Assembly: GCA_036872755.1 (NCBI GenBank) | Contig: JAVHNS010000004.1 | Location: 1,178,001 to 1,242,000, forward strand | Reading direction: 5' to 3' | DNA: 64,000 nucleotides | Source of the DNA: Orbilia blumenaviensis | Taxonomy: Eukaryota; Ascomycota; Orbiliomycetes; Orbiliales; Orbiliaceae | The notes under the pieces: model-generated | The model's input: the letters and a program-made list of their open reading frames with translations, nothing else | The model's database searches: none | What the model was told of the DNA's origin: nothing | Shown: positions 9,932-22,570 of the stretch, piece after piece | How the letters are laid out: each line of letters begins with the position of its first letter | How positions within the stretch are numbered: position 1 is the stretch's first letter | Program-made: the position numbers and the translations under genes

Positions 9932-12900
9932 ATGGCGCTTGTGTCGCTTTTACCGTATATCGACAGTCGGAGTTCCGACCCGTGGTCGCCGCTTCATTCG
10001 AATTTAGATATGGGTAAGTCACCACATTAATATCTTGCTTCTAATTAGATCTACACACAAATTTTGCAGTTAGTATAGAGAGATAAACTAACACACAAGT
10101 TTTCACCAAACACAGCAAATTATGTAGAACAAATATCTGCCGTCTTCGAAAACCCTAGTATACAGCAGATACCAGGTGGAGACTCCAAAGCAATATGGGA
10201 TACCAGGACCACCTACGATTTTCCCAACAATGTTATCGACGAAATGGAACTTTACCCCAGGAAGAAAAGGAAGGCACCTAAATCGGTCAAAAGTATGGAC
10301 CCTGATTCGCCAACGTGCACAGCAAACAAGACCTTCGAAATGCTACACAAGGCTGTTTGGACTGCTGCGCCGTCTGGACTCCGACGGCGGAGAGAGGATC
10401 CGTGGAAAATATCAAGGCCTTCTCCGGAAAAACAACAAATTGAGGATCTGAGGCAGGTTGGTCAACTCTCGACAGAAGTATCCGACGTTCCGTCGTTGAC
10501 AGACTCTGCGAGTTTACCAAGCCTGCCGACTTTGACGGTGTCAACTCCTACCAGTACGAGTTTGGATAACTTGGAGCCGCACATTCTTATTTCTGGATAT
10601 CAGGACCTTGACACGATAGACCCTGTCGAAAGACTGGATTCGTGGATGGAAACGTTACAAGCTGGCGTAAGCAGCTCCATGGAACTTGATCCACCACATC
10701 CGACAATACTACAGGAGCCTGTGCCCGCGCCCGTGCCCGTGCGGGATCTGGATCTAGGGCCACCCAGGAGGTCGAACACTATGCCAGTAGAGAGGACATC
10801 AAAAAAACCAAAGATTGTTCGACAGCTTCGTAAACGAGATTCTTGGCCCGACGGCGTGGTTGCGCTCAAGCGACCGGCCTTTCCTAGGAAAAAACTCCAG
10901 GAGCTACAAACTACTACTACCCGGGAAGAATTTAGGAAATCCCTGACGGCAGCGGAAGTCGAAAAGCGAGCTAAGAGCAAGCGAATGCTATCGTTGCTCT
11001 TGCCATTAGTCAAGCCAAAAGAAGCATTGCAGTTCTTCCCTTTGTTTACGAAGAGAGAAGTGCAATTATTAACTGAGATACTGGAGGAAGATAAGAAGTT
11101 GGCTATGAAGCTTGCGAGTGTTGGGGTTACCCTGCCTCTGAGTCGGGACGGGATAATTAAGCTTGCAGCCTCCAAGAAAGACGTAGACGAGGAGAGCATT
11201 AGTAGTATCTCTACTGACGATGGCACATCGAGCCGACTTTCTACTGAGGCCGTAAGCATTGCCTCCAGCCTCATGGACATCTCAGCCTCTCCAACCAGAG
11301 GTGACAGGCCATTCCATAACTTCCCCGCAGACAAAGAAGTGGACAAGGAAATCAATAAACGCCGCGAAACGCCGAGTCACCTACTTCCGAATTCCAAGGC
11401 TACGGACCGGAACTGGAGCAAACTTGTCAAGGACCTGGATCCTAGATTTAGGTATATCACATGGTGCAAGGGGGTATGGACTTTAGAGCTTGAATCCTTC
11501 AATCCCATGGATATCCCTCTGATCCCGTTATACATCGCCAATGCCCCTGTGATCCTCTCTTATGCTCGGCCGACCCCGCAGATCAGTGGCCAGCGCCCAC
11601 CGGACCCACTTAGAGACCGCCCACTTCCCGTGGGTACTCTTCCAAATTTGTCCAACGAAGTTCTCTCTATTCTCTTCAAGACGTTCCCGAGGGCAACAAC
11701 AGCATGTGTCTTCCTCAACCAGCGCATAAGCATCGTTTACGACCACGATTTCGACCATGGCATTGAGCACATGACAAAGCCTGAAACCTTTGGCGGTTAC
11801 CGTGTCAGCTTTATGAAGAACAATCAAGCATTCACTGCTACTTCAAGCCCACCTCAGAGCGACCGTCTTCTCACCGGTAAACGTGTCGATGTTTGCCGGC
11901 CAGGCCATGAAACAGGATGGACCAGTTGCCTCGGTGTCCGCCTTCGACGGAAGAGAACTTCTAGTGATCCGAATGTACCTAACGACGCAATAACAATGAC
12001 CACTCACGCATTCCTCACGGCTCTTCGACTCCCTGGACCCGAAGACTCGGAAGGTAGTGGGTCGATTGGGTACCAGTCCCGAGCTTCCAACAGTAGCCTA
12101 TCGTCCGAGGTAACGGATGACGGGTTTGCGGCTATGAAGGTCATTGATCGGACAAAAAAGGGTATCTTTGGCCAATACTACCACGCGTTCGACGACCTAG
12201 AGCGTCTGCGGGGTAATATAGAAGCTTCAAAGTTTACACACGATCTCTGCCTGATCAAGTCTGTTGCAAACTCTCCACAGGAACTTCCAGTGATATCATT
12301 CCAGCGGAAAAAGAAGAACGAATTCAAACGAATGGAGTGGTGCACATCACTTGAAATGCTACAAGCGAAGAAGGGGAAAATGTATCTTCTGAACTCCTGG
12401 ACAGGTGCAGACTCGAAAAATCCCAAGGATGGGAATATCGTTGCCGAAGGACTGGTAATCGGAGAAGCCTATCAAAACATTTCGAGGAGTCAAAAAGAGA
12501 TGTATAGTCGAAGTATATTGTGGAGGCAAAACTTTACCTCAAAGCAATGGCAGGTTAGCCAGGTGCAAGGATTAAAGGAGAGAGCTTACAGGGTGTGGAA
12601 TGGAGCTCCAGTTAGAAGGCTACGGCTCGAACAGCATCTGGTAATTCAAGAACAGGGGTACAGCGGCTCACCCCTTGCTGTCAAGGTCAACGACAAGCCT
12701 GGAGCGGAATCTTATGCCATTTTTGGTTTCCAAAATTATGCTATGAGATGTTGGAGAGGTGACGGGGACGATGGATTCAAAAAATCTGGATTTCGAAGTG
12801 GGGGGAGAAGCGGGGGGAGTGTGGTGAATAAAGTATTGATGGAGGCGTTGGACCACGGCGCCTATGAGTTTTTTGGTAGTTACCAATTGCCTAAGGAGGT

Positions 12901-13114
12901 AACTCGAGACTGGGATATTGTCTACGACGTTGAGGACAAGAGCCCAGAGATCGTCGAGGTTAGGGGCAAAAGCAGCGATGTGAGTACTGTAACGAGTGAC
13001 GAAACGGCCACGGAGAGCGATAGCATCGGGGATGTCCAAAGGTCGAGTAGGATAAGAATGAAGCGACGAGGGCAGAGGACCAAAAGTCCGACAAGTTCAT
13101 GTGTAATTGTGTAA
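9932..13114 (+). CDS. Large protein with trypsin-like peptidase motifs at the C-terminus (1026 aa, two exons)
   Basis: Exon 1 is 9932-10013 (MALVSLLPYIDSRSSD...) and exon 2 is 10116-13114. The 102-nt intron (GTAAGT...CAG) joins in phase 1 and gives ANYVEQISAVFENPS before the long ORF. Residues 1-400 are mostly charged, Ser/Pro-rich and probably disordered, with a helical stretch near 235-310. The last third shows three motifs in the order and rough spacing of a chymotrypsin-fold triad: TTHAFL (His658), THDLCLIK (Asp737) and QGYSGSPL (Ser879). Between them are Arg/Lys-rich insertions. I infer a serine-peptidase-like domain; the rest of the fold was not verified. No signal peptide. The final 50 residues are acidic, then basic. 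Confidence 0.8.
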
Positions 13115-13422
13115 CACTAGTTTCATCCTGGATGTACAGTTGTGTGTTTTGAGGTTAATGAAGCGACTGTCTTAAAAGGAGTTTTGGAGTTTATGGACGG
13201 TTCGTTGATATATATACCCCGCTGGCGCACCGTCTTTTTTTATTTTTATTTTTATTTTTGTTCTTTTCTGGGCTAGTAGTCCCATATTGTATAATTATAA
13301 AAATTGGATGATATAAGTCATTCAACTGATAGGAAAGCCTTAAAGGTATAATATCAAGAGTAGAAGGGTTTAAGATCAAGAAGGTCTGTTTACGTAAGAT
13401 GAAAGAAAAGTAGAACAACTGA
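13115..13422. other. Gap between converging genes with an (ATTTTT)n tract
   Basis: The 308-bp gap holds the 3' regions of two converging genes. An imperfect (ATTTTT)n run lies at about 13234-13259. No gene seen. Confidence 0.6.
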
Positions 13423-16400
13423 TTAAACCTCTGTCTCAATCCGGTTCTTTTGCTGCTCATGAGAATCCCTGGAGGTGATTTTTTGAACAACTTCCTTTGT
13501 AGTATCTTTCACCTGGTCTTTTGCCCAATCAATTCCTCGTAGAGCCTATCGTCATAAGTCAGTTTTCGAGTCAACTATGAGGATGATGGTTATTGAGCAT
13601 ACCTTCCATTGCATTAAGCCTCTGTGGTGTCTATGTAGTTCCTTTCTATTATTCTTGTACTCCTTCAAGTCTTGTATAACACCCCTTTCACCACTTTCCT
13701 CTAACTCTTCATCTGAACTGCTTTCACTGTCATCAGAGCTTGAATCGCTAGAAGGGCCCTCGTAAACCTCATCTCTCAATTCCTTCCCTTCACTCGCGCA
13801 CTCTAAGATTTCCATAACGCCCTTCATGGAGTCATCTTTTTTCGACAACTTTCTATGATACCCCGCCAACCCACTCCAAAATCTAGCTTTAACGTTGATC
13901 CTACCTAGCTCCCTGCCGTATTCTCCACTTGCATTCTTCTCTGCATTAATAATATTATCACCATCATTATCCCATACCTTAAGTTCCACTTCGCATTCTT
14001 CGTCGTCCGCCACATCCTTGAGCCATAGAACGGCAAATGCGGGTGTTCCATCTGGCCCAACCCTGTTTTTCCTGAATGAAAACAGTATACAAGAGGAATA
14101 CCGCTGTTTCACGGGCAGACAAAGTTGTCTTTCCCTCTTCCAGACCCCGTTACCTTCCTTTGCCGCAGGAAGTTTCAATTTCTTTCCATAGCTCGTACTC
14201 AAAACCACTCTCGCGCACTCTTGTAATTCTTGAGGTAGATCAATACCACTTATTTCTGGTTCAACCACCAGCGTTCCGACGTCCCAGCCAAGTAATTGCT
14301 TTGGAAGCTGGCAGCTTACACTTCTCCACACCATTGAGATCCTTATCCTTCCGTACCCGAGCCCACCGACTAGCGGATAGCTTTCGCAAACTTGACTTCT
14401 CTTCCGAAACACATGACCAAGTGGTAAGACCACGCACCCTAGAATGGGGTTATTCTCATGTAGTCTGTTATCATGCACGCTAACAATAACTTCTGCATTT
14501 CTCCAATCCTTTATAAATCTCTCTGTTGCGGCATTGAAAAACGGAATCGAAGACTTTGGCTTGACTCTTGTTTTGTACACCTTCCGGTGGTTGATCGTAA
14601 TAGTGCAATATGCGGATGGGAGGTCTGACCCTTCTTCAGTCTCTTCTACTGATTCATTGTGGTGTGATCGGGATGTGGAGTGTTGTTGAAGAGTTAATGA
14701 AGATATTTGATGAATCTGAATACTTAAAATTCCGGAGGGGAAGTCCTGAGGAGGAGGTGCGGCATTGGATATATCATCAGTAGCAAGTTTGATATCCTCT
14801 TGAAGTTGCTGGCGGGTTTCCGAGGGCGAGTCTTTGTCGTAGCTGGCCTCGCGAGTTTTTCGAAGAGTTGACTCTTTAACTTCCTTATAGAGTCTATCTG
14901 GGTTGGATTTCTGGTCATCAGTAGCGGCTGATGAAGACTGGATTTGAGAAGCGTCCAGTCTCGTTTTTGGAAACCATGAAACTTCCCATTTGATAGTGCC
15001 GGGCATTTTTCGATCTCCAGTCCTGCTGGTGAAAGTGTCTTCTCTTGCCGTTGGCTTGCCATCTCGATTTTCGTGGAGTAGGTCTTTTAAATCTACCTGC
15101 ACGGTTCCAAGGTGGTCGTCCGCAGTCGTTCTATCCGAGTCCCACATTGTAATTTGTAGCTTTTCTTCGGCATTTAATTCTTCCTGTCCTACAATTAACA
15201 TTGCTGTCTCGTCCCACAGTGGCGTCTGGCACTTGGTTATAATTCTACTGAGCCAGAGAGATTTTCCATATTTGCTCCAACTCAGGGAGACATATGGATC
15301 GGATCCAGTCTGGCCACTTAGTCCAATAACTTTTCCAAGAGCCTCGGTGCTGCTCTTCGTGCCGTCGCCGTTCTTGAACCCTTCTGCACTGATGATGCGC
15401 ACCACAAGTACCCCCTTGCCGTTGACATCGGTTTTGAAATCATCTCCAACTAGACTTTTCTTTAAGTCCAACGTTAAGCTTTTGGGGGCGACATATTCGC
15501 TCATCGCTGCGTCGACAGATGACTGAACGAAGGAGGATATAATCGGAACATCCATTATATTTGGCATCTTCTTCATGAGTGGAATGCAGGAGAGCGTGAC
15601 TTTAGGCTGTCCGAGGAAAGTAAACGTCATTTGCCCAAAAAATGGTGGATCCGGAGTCGTTTGAAGTCGAACGCGGATCGTCCCTATCATTCCCTTAAGC
15701 TCAACCCAGATAGCTAGAATGATCTAGGAGTTAGTATATTCAACCCCGCGCAGACAAAAACAGGATAGGAATCCTTACGTAGTGGGATTGCCCCAGCCAA
15801 GTAAAATTCTAGTAGCAAATGTGCATTCTTGATTTTACTCTTGACACTCTTATCGGACGGCCGGGACTTATACGCTACTGCGAGTTCCAAGTTGACGAAG
15901 TCCCCCTCCTCAGCTTTCATCCCATCAATGGACTGAGAAGCTGCTCCCTCATGTAGCCAACGGATTCCTAAAACTCTCAGGGGCTCATTTCCTTGCCCCA
16001 GGTCCGCGATACGGACCATTTTTACGAAGCGTGGCAGGGACGCCTGCATCACATCTTCCAACATATCGGTAAGACTGACAAATAAATCAGGATTGACTAG
16101 CGGCCATACGCTTGACAAAGTGTTGTTAAGCCATGCTGCAGTTTCTGGCAGTTGCCTCTGTGAAATACTCTTTTCTTGGGATTCACGAGCCTGCGGATCC
16201 GGAGCTGGCGTATTGGGGTTGTATTTTTGAATGATAGAAACAATGCAGATACCGGCGATTGACGCAACTGCGAGCTTGATACTTGCACGAATGAGGGTAT
16301 CATTTGATGCAGATATTGATGAATTGGGTAATATATGCTCGGCAGCTGAGGTGAAAATGATGCCGGCTACTACCAGGGCAAAGATTATAATTCCGAAATG

Positions 16401-17057
16401 GTTTGGATTTCTTAGATCTTCCATGTCCCGCCGTAATTCATTCTCGATCAATGCTTCTAAAGAATCATGACGTTTCTGGTTCCATTTTAATTCGTCCTCT
16501 TCGTTCGGAATATCTTCCGGCCCACCCCCACCACCTTCGGCATTTACCTCTTCTAGTTCTTTTGTTGTAAAATCATGGATATTAACTGGAAGATGAGTAA
16601 CCGGATCTGTGACTTCGCGGACCTTAAGCTGGGATTTTTGTAATGGCTCTGTTGCGTTGTCATGATAACTGTTCTCTGAATCCCCCCTTTCCGAATTCTT
16701 TGCCAGAGCGGAGGTTGACATAGGTTCCCGAGCAGAATCATCGTTTTGGGGCTTATTCTGGATATTCTCTATGTCTTTCAACTGCTCCTCCTGAGAGCGT
16801 TGTAATTGGCCCGCAACTGTATCATCTTCGTCTTGTCGGAAAGAATCATCCGTGGGTGTCTCTGGAGGGGTATGATGGTTATCATTGATTCTTTGGTTTT
16901 CGGGGACTGGTGTGGATGGGACCGACTGGTCTTTATCTCGATCTTGAAGCCGTTCTTTGTATTCCCTGATATTGGGAACACGATGTTGAGTAGTATATGG
17001 TTCACCGTACCGACGAGGTTCCGGTTGGGAGGTCGGGAAATCCACCTTCTCTGACAT
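13423..17057 (-). CDS. Mug190-like SMP/C2 lipid-transfer protein (1170 aa, three exons)
   Basis: Minus-strand exons are 17057-15779, 15713-13603 and 13545-13423, with introns of 65 and 57 nt. The first intron carries an ATACTAAC branch site. Residues 1-215 are polar and disordered. Two hydrophobic segments lie near 219-242 and 257-277. An SMP lipid-binding domain follows (from about 305; WLNNTLSSVWPLVNPDLF, then LPIWVELKGMIGTIRVRL across the splice). C2 domains begin near 525 (GKGVLVVRIISAEGFKNGDG, with SDPYVSLSW and MWDSDRTTADDHLG), 752 and about 930. This is the layout of fungal tricalbin/Mug190-type proteins, anchored in the ER and moving lipids at membrane contacts. Fusion across the first intron is certain because the SMP domain spans it. 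The tail after the last intron is short and charged. Confidence 0.9.
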
Positions 17058-18872
17058 TTGTGATTAGGCCGGTTGTGGGTAGTCTATTCCTCTACATTAA
17101 GCGCTGTTACTGAAGGTGAAGAACAAATAGTTACAACTTGCTGCAGGGTCAGGACTTGGGCATATATATATACCGGGCTAGGTACCTATTATATAATATT
17201 TTTTATCTATAAGATATAATTGTGCAACCGCAGACTACGTAACCCTGAAAGTGTCGTAATGGCATGCCATGAGGGAGAGAAAGAAAGAAAGAAAGGTCGA
17301 ACCGGGCCGTTTGCTGTCTAGCTCGTCGATCCGGCAACTATCCGAGAATTCCTGCACGGGAACAATTTCTCGAATTGAAAGAATGCGGGGACATTATGGG
17401 AAACATCCTTAGATAGTACGTATCAATACCTCTTAGTATCTTCTGTAATTGTGGTTGCATTGATCATCCTAGTTATCATGGCGTGTTATTTTTGGTGTTG
17501 CCCGCTCATGACGTCGAGATGACCTTGCCCAAGAGTCTTGAGAAACACCAATTCAATGCATCAAACAAGGCAAAAGCGCACGAAGACGATTCGAGGCCTG
17601 TGCCCCGCACAGCAACATTCCTGGTTAGAGATACCATCGAAAAAGGAAAGTGAACCAGAGTTGAAATATAATAACACGTGCACACGCGCATTCAATAGCT
17701 TCGGCTTTCCCGGATGATGTTGTATGAAATGCATAGTTTCAGCGGGTTAACAATTAATCTAGTCAACACAATGCACAATCTGGGCAAGCTGTCACACTAA
17801 TCACGGCTTTGTGGCCAGAGAGAGCAATTCGGAATGCCGGAACATTATCACGAGCCCTGGTCTTCTGGAAACTATGCGCTTTGGTTGCATCCAGCGTATA
17901 ATACGAGGTCTAATTTCGCCTACCCATGCAACTGCAGACAAACAGAACAAGCGACGTGAATCATGAGATCTTTATCCGGCATCTAGTAGTTCATGAATCA
18001 CACAGCGTTCAGTAGTCTGCAAAGTAGCAGACGACGCTTGAGTCGAGATGGCAAAGTTTTCATTAAAATTCGATTTTGACACGGGATTAATGTATTAACG
18101 TGTATGCATACATACACACATTAGATATTCCGCGTGGTCAACGAACCGGTTGTGGTTTGGTTTTGCCCAGGATTTAACTCGGGGCAATATCAGGAACTAT
18201 GACTTTATCAGGCTCGAATCCCAAAGAATGCCGTTCTGCGCCCCCCATCGACCCTCCCGCCTGCCTCGGGAAGCCGGAGCCATGGCTGCCCCATCATTGC
18301 ATTGTTCTTAATCGCAGCAAGCGCATCACCACGGAGTCTATATCACCAAAGTTTGAAAATGAACCAGTTCTTACTGTCGTGTATCATTGCATAGCGGTCT
18401 GATTGGGTGGCGTGGTGAAACGGCTATGAGACCCTGAAACAACCGCTGCCTTTTTTCGCTGCTGAGGGAAACCATGCCCCTGCTGCGCTCCACAGCCCCT
18501 TTCTACTGCAGCCAATGGAGGGCTGCCCAGCAAAAAATGGTTACATTCATGTCAAATGGTGTACCTGCAGATTCAAGCAATTTAAGCTTTGCAGCCGAGA
18601 GGGTGCAAGACTTCTTAATCTCCCTCTTTCCCTCTTTCACTGCCTTGGTTTTTCTTACACTCTCTCAGACATTCTTTCGAGCCTCTCTGTCGACTACTAC
18701 GACGCTAAATCGTTCTGTATTTTCTGTTTGCGACAATCTGGAATATACACGGCTGTTGCTGGTATATTCGTACACTCCTTAAACAACATCTGAGCCATTT
18801 TTCTTCCAGTCAATCATTGGTGATAATAACATTCAAGAACAAAGTTTATTTTTTTTATTTTGAATTCCAACA
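17058..18872. other. Divergent intergenic region (1.8 kb)
   Basis: Lies between the minus-strand Mug190-like gene and the plus-strand GH72 gene. It includes an (AAAG)n microsatellite at about 17279-17295. Small ORFs (for example 18199-18402, 18474-18782) have no supporting features. Confidence 0.55.
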
Positions 18873-20399
18873 ATGCGCTCAACAGCACTCTTCCTCGCTG
18901 CCGCCTTGGCGCGACTCACTCAGGCAGTGGAACCAATTGTTATCAAAGATGGTGGCTTCTTCGGTGGCGATAAGCAAGTACGGAAGCGACTTCTAGTCTT
19001 CTGATAGGGGCGACGATGGGAATGCTAATACCGGTTTCCGATAATAGTTCTTCATGGTCGGTGTCGGCTATCAACCTGGTGGCCCCGTCGAACTCACACA
19101 GGGTGTTGACCCTTTCTCCACTTTATCCGACTGCCAGCGCGATGTCTATCTCCTTCAGCAGCTAGGTATCAATACCATCCGTACCTACGCTGTCAATACA
19201 ACCCTCAATCACGATGATTGCATGTCCCTATTTGCCGCCGCTGGTATCTATGTTGTCCTCGACGTCAACGCCCCAGGCTGGAGATACTCCATAAATCGTG
19301 AGGAACCATGGACATCTTACCACGCAGGCTACATGGCAAACGTGTTTTCTGTTATGGAACAGTTTTCCACATATCCCAACGTTCTCGGTTTCTTCTCTGG
19401 TAACGAGCTTGCGAATGAGCCTAAGAATGCCAACGCCACTGCTCCATACATGCGTGCTATCCAACGTGATATGAGACAATACCAGAAAGCCCGGGGCCTT
19501 CGTGCGGTCCCAATCGGTTATTCGACTGCCGACGTTGTAGAGTTCCGTCAAGACCTTGGATTCTATCTCAGCTGTCTTGGAGATGATGAGGGCCAGAGCG
19601 ACTTCTACGGTATCAACAGCTACGAATGGTGCGGAGATACCACTTTTCAAAAGAGTGGATACGAAAAATTGACCAACTTGATGGAGGATGTTCAAATGCC
19701 GAACTTCTTCTCTGAGTACGGATGTAATGAGGTTCTTCCACGTACTTTCGGTGACGCAAACGCCATCTACTCTGCCGATATGAACCATGTCTTCTCTGGC
19801 GGCATTGTTTACGAGTACAACCAGGAAGAAAATGTGGGTACAATCTTAGCAATATGTAATATAAGTCCAGCGGCTAACCAATCGAATAGAACTACGGTCT
19901 CGTTGATGTCAACCTCAAGACTGGCAACGCTAAGATCCTACCCGACTACAACACTCTCCGCGAAGTCTACTCCAAGGTTCAACTTCCAACTGGTGAAACC
20001 GCGCGCAAGATCAACCGACCACAATGCTCCAAGGTCTTCCCATCAATCAAGGCTTTCGATGCTCGCCCTGCCATCCCCCAGTTGAAGGAAATCACCGATT
20101 TGATCAAGAAAGGTGTTAAGGTTACAGCCGGAAAGCTCGTTGAGGTGGATTTGGATCTTTCTGGTCACAAATGGACCATTACCGATGTCGAGGGAAACAC
20201 TGTCGAGAACCCAACTATTCAGCGGGTCAACACATGGAATCAGGTCCCCAGCGAGTCCCAGACCACCGGAGGTAGCAGCAGCAAGGAAAGCAAGAACGCT
20301 GCTCCAGGATTGAAGGTCGGTGGTTCCGGTTTTGCGGTCTTGGCTATGGCTGGACTTACAACACTCGGGGTCATGGCTGGCAGCATGCTCGTTTTCTAA
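18873..20399 (+). CDS. GH72 1,3-beta-glucanosyltransferase, GPI-anchored type (466 aa)
   Basis: Exons are 18873-18977, 19048-19833 and 19890-20399; introns are 70 and 56 nt, both phase 0. The product has a signal peptide (MRSTALFLAAALARLTQAVE) and a GH72 catalytic domain with GVGYQPGG, INTIRTYAV, the acid/base Glu155 in SGNELANEP and the nucleophile Glu258 in FFSEYGCNE. These positions are close to the catalytic Glu positions of yeast Gas1. A domain of ~90 residues follows, then a Ser-rich linker and a hydrophobic C-terminus (VLAMAGLTTLGVMAGSMLVF) typical of a GPI signal. No Cys-rich CBM43/X8 module is present, so this is the short Gas/Gel subclass. The enzyme elongates cell-wall 1,3-beta-glucan at the plasma membrane. 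Assignment is firm. Confidence 0.95.
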
Positions 20400-21232
20400 A
20401 TATAGCCACCAACTTCACTGTCTTTTTTTTTTCTAATGAACAAATATGAGTTTAATTTCGAGAAAATGAGAAAATGCCCTAGAGGATTATCGTGAGTAAT
20501 AGTACTAATTTTGGTTCGCTTGAGGAGTTGGGTTGGGTTGGAACGTATAGGGACAACGTTTCGCGTTATCTTAACTATAAACCTCGGGTGCTGCTACGAG
20601 ACCCACCCCCCAAGGGCAAAGAGACCATGGTAGTCCAGAATCCTGAAATATGAATTCAAATCGCATAGCTTTTTCTTTTTCTTTTTGTTGATTGGCTTTT
20701 GGCGGTTGGGTATAGGAGCGAACGTTATCTTAACGATAAATACCCTATAGTCAATTAGCTACTGTCTTGATACTTCCTTGGCTGACCTTTCTGCTGAGCT
20801 TTTTATTCATCTTGTATTATATTTAACTTGTGAAGTACGTGTCTTTTCTATGGCATAAATAGCCCTTTCTAAGATATGCGGATGTCTCCGAGATCGATAC
20901 CTTCGGACAGCCTCGAGTCCGGACAACCTTCGGACTAATCCAGATTTGTAATTTTACAATAATTTTTGAATTTACTATCACTTATTCCAACACAAAATTT
21001 TTGTTGTGTTTTATAACTGGGCAATACCATCCTACATGATACATAAACACTATTAATCTCTCTCGTAGAAGAGGCGGCGGCTATATACGTGACTTTTGAT
21101 TCCTGGTTTCGATATCTAATCTGTTAAAACACTGCCCTCGCCTGACAATCATATATATAAAAACGCTAACGATAGCACCTAGATCTTCGATGTGTGATTA
21201 AGGAACACATCCTTATCAGCAACCTCATAACA
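20400..21232. other. Intergenic region with a diverged direct repeat
   Basis: The 833-bp gap contains two related segments (about 20529-20580 and 20704-20740) sharing 'ggttgg..tatagg' and 'cgttatcttaac.ataaa'. A cluster of TCCGGAC/CCTTCGGAC words lies at about 20905-20936. No gene. Confidence 0.5.
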
Positions 21233-22183
21233 ATGTTATTATTCTATACAACAATTATTTTGTTGTATTTTTTCAAAGCTGTCATAGCCGCGGCTGCATT
21301 AAAGAGTCTTGGTCCAAATAAAGGACCTATACCGGCAGAGCCAAGCAGGAGCGACCTCGAGGCCGGCAACGTTTATTTAAGCCCCAAGGCGGTGAATCCG
21401 GATATCTTTTACACACCACTCGAAGTCGTCTGACCGACCACATATTATCTTATGATGATGGATAGAGACCCGAATTCGTACATGGTGATAGGTGGAGCTA
21501 GGCGTCCGTTGCGCCCGTCCCGTGCGAAATACGATACTATCAGGCGCTCCTGCATGCTGTGTTTATGTGACGAAAGCGGTACTGTGATCGCATCGTCGCC
21601 GCAAGGCAGGCGTGGGCGGCAGTCACCGTGTGAACATGAGGATACTGGCCGAGATTATGCTCTAAAATGTCAGAATTGGTACAGTAAGTAAGATCCCCCT
21701 CTTCAACCCGATTTATCATTGGAATAAGGGGGGACTAGGTTAAATTATTAACTGATGCGACTTAAATGATCATAAGACTGTCAATGCCATTTCACGATGT
21801 TGCAACTTTCTCGTGACTCCGATATTGGCTTAGATGAATACCAATTCGCACTCGATAGAGTTCCCTTTGGGGTAAAACAACATAACACAGGGTGGCGCTG
21901 GCGGCCTAACGAATATCTTGAGATGACTTGGGCGTCGCTATATGACCCTGACTCGTATGAGAAGGTGAACCGTGAGGGGCCTGAACCTATTCTTTTGGGG
22001 CCCTTCAGAAACTGGCAAAGCCCTTACTGGGAGAGGGATCCTTGGGGTCTGGGGAGCGGCCGCAAACCTGGTAGTGCAAGTTCTGGAGCAGGAGGCTTGA
22101 TTAGTAAACGTGGGGAAATAGTCAAGGCCGAGAAAGTTTACCTGTCTACGGTTCCAAGTCAATCTCGTCGCAAGGGTGCATGA
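21233..22183 (+). pseudogene. Secreted-type protein gene interrupted by an in-frame TGA
   Basis: From an ATG at 21233 the frame encodes a hydrophobic leader (MLLFYTTIILLYFFKAVIAA) and about 46 more residues, then TGA at 21431-21433. The same frame continues without another stop through an ATG at 21452 to a GTAAGT donor at 21684. After a 93-nt intron it resumes at 21777 and ends at 22183. Joining gives RRSCMLCLCDESGTV, SPCEHEDTGRDYALKCQNWY and then NCQCHF across the splice: paired cysteines like those of small secreted fungal proteins. A second ORF starting at 21452 would lack the leader. No intron in the right phase removes the TGA. So this is a decaying gene, a readthrough case or a sequence error. 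The acceptor (AAG) is not the best class. Confidence 0.5.
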
Positions 22184-22570
22184 TGCGCAGGCCGTGAAAT
22201 CGACATCGTAAAGAGCAATGATGAGGTTGATCGTGAGCAGACAGTTTGACATTTACGTTCCATATCTAAATCCGTAGAATTCGAGATTATTGGCAAGTGA
22301 ATTGGCCAAAGCCACTCTATAGATGTATCAAGGGTATAACTTCTTGATGTCAAACTGCAAATATCACATATCTTGAATGCTACTACTATGAATGATATGG
22401 GCCAACTTTCCGTCATTTTGTCTCTTGGTCGTAACTTCTGGGGCTGAAGGTGTCGTCATTGCTATTTTGCCTGATGCATATGAGAGTCCTCTACCCTCTA
22501 CAATGATCGTTCCCCAATATCAGGGCTACTACCTATTAGGTATGGTATAGTCGGCAATTAATTGCCTCTC
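22184..22570. other. Gap between converging genes
   Basis: 387 bp containing the 3' ends of the interrupted secreted-type gene and the ankyrin gene. Nothing else recognised. Confidence 0.55.

Noticed and set aside
10600..11355. Minus-strand ORF of 251 aa inside the 1026-aa gene
   Set aside because: Shadow ORF opposite a well-supported coding exon; Ser-rich translation with no recognisable domain.
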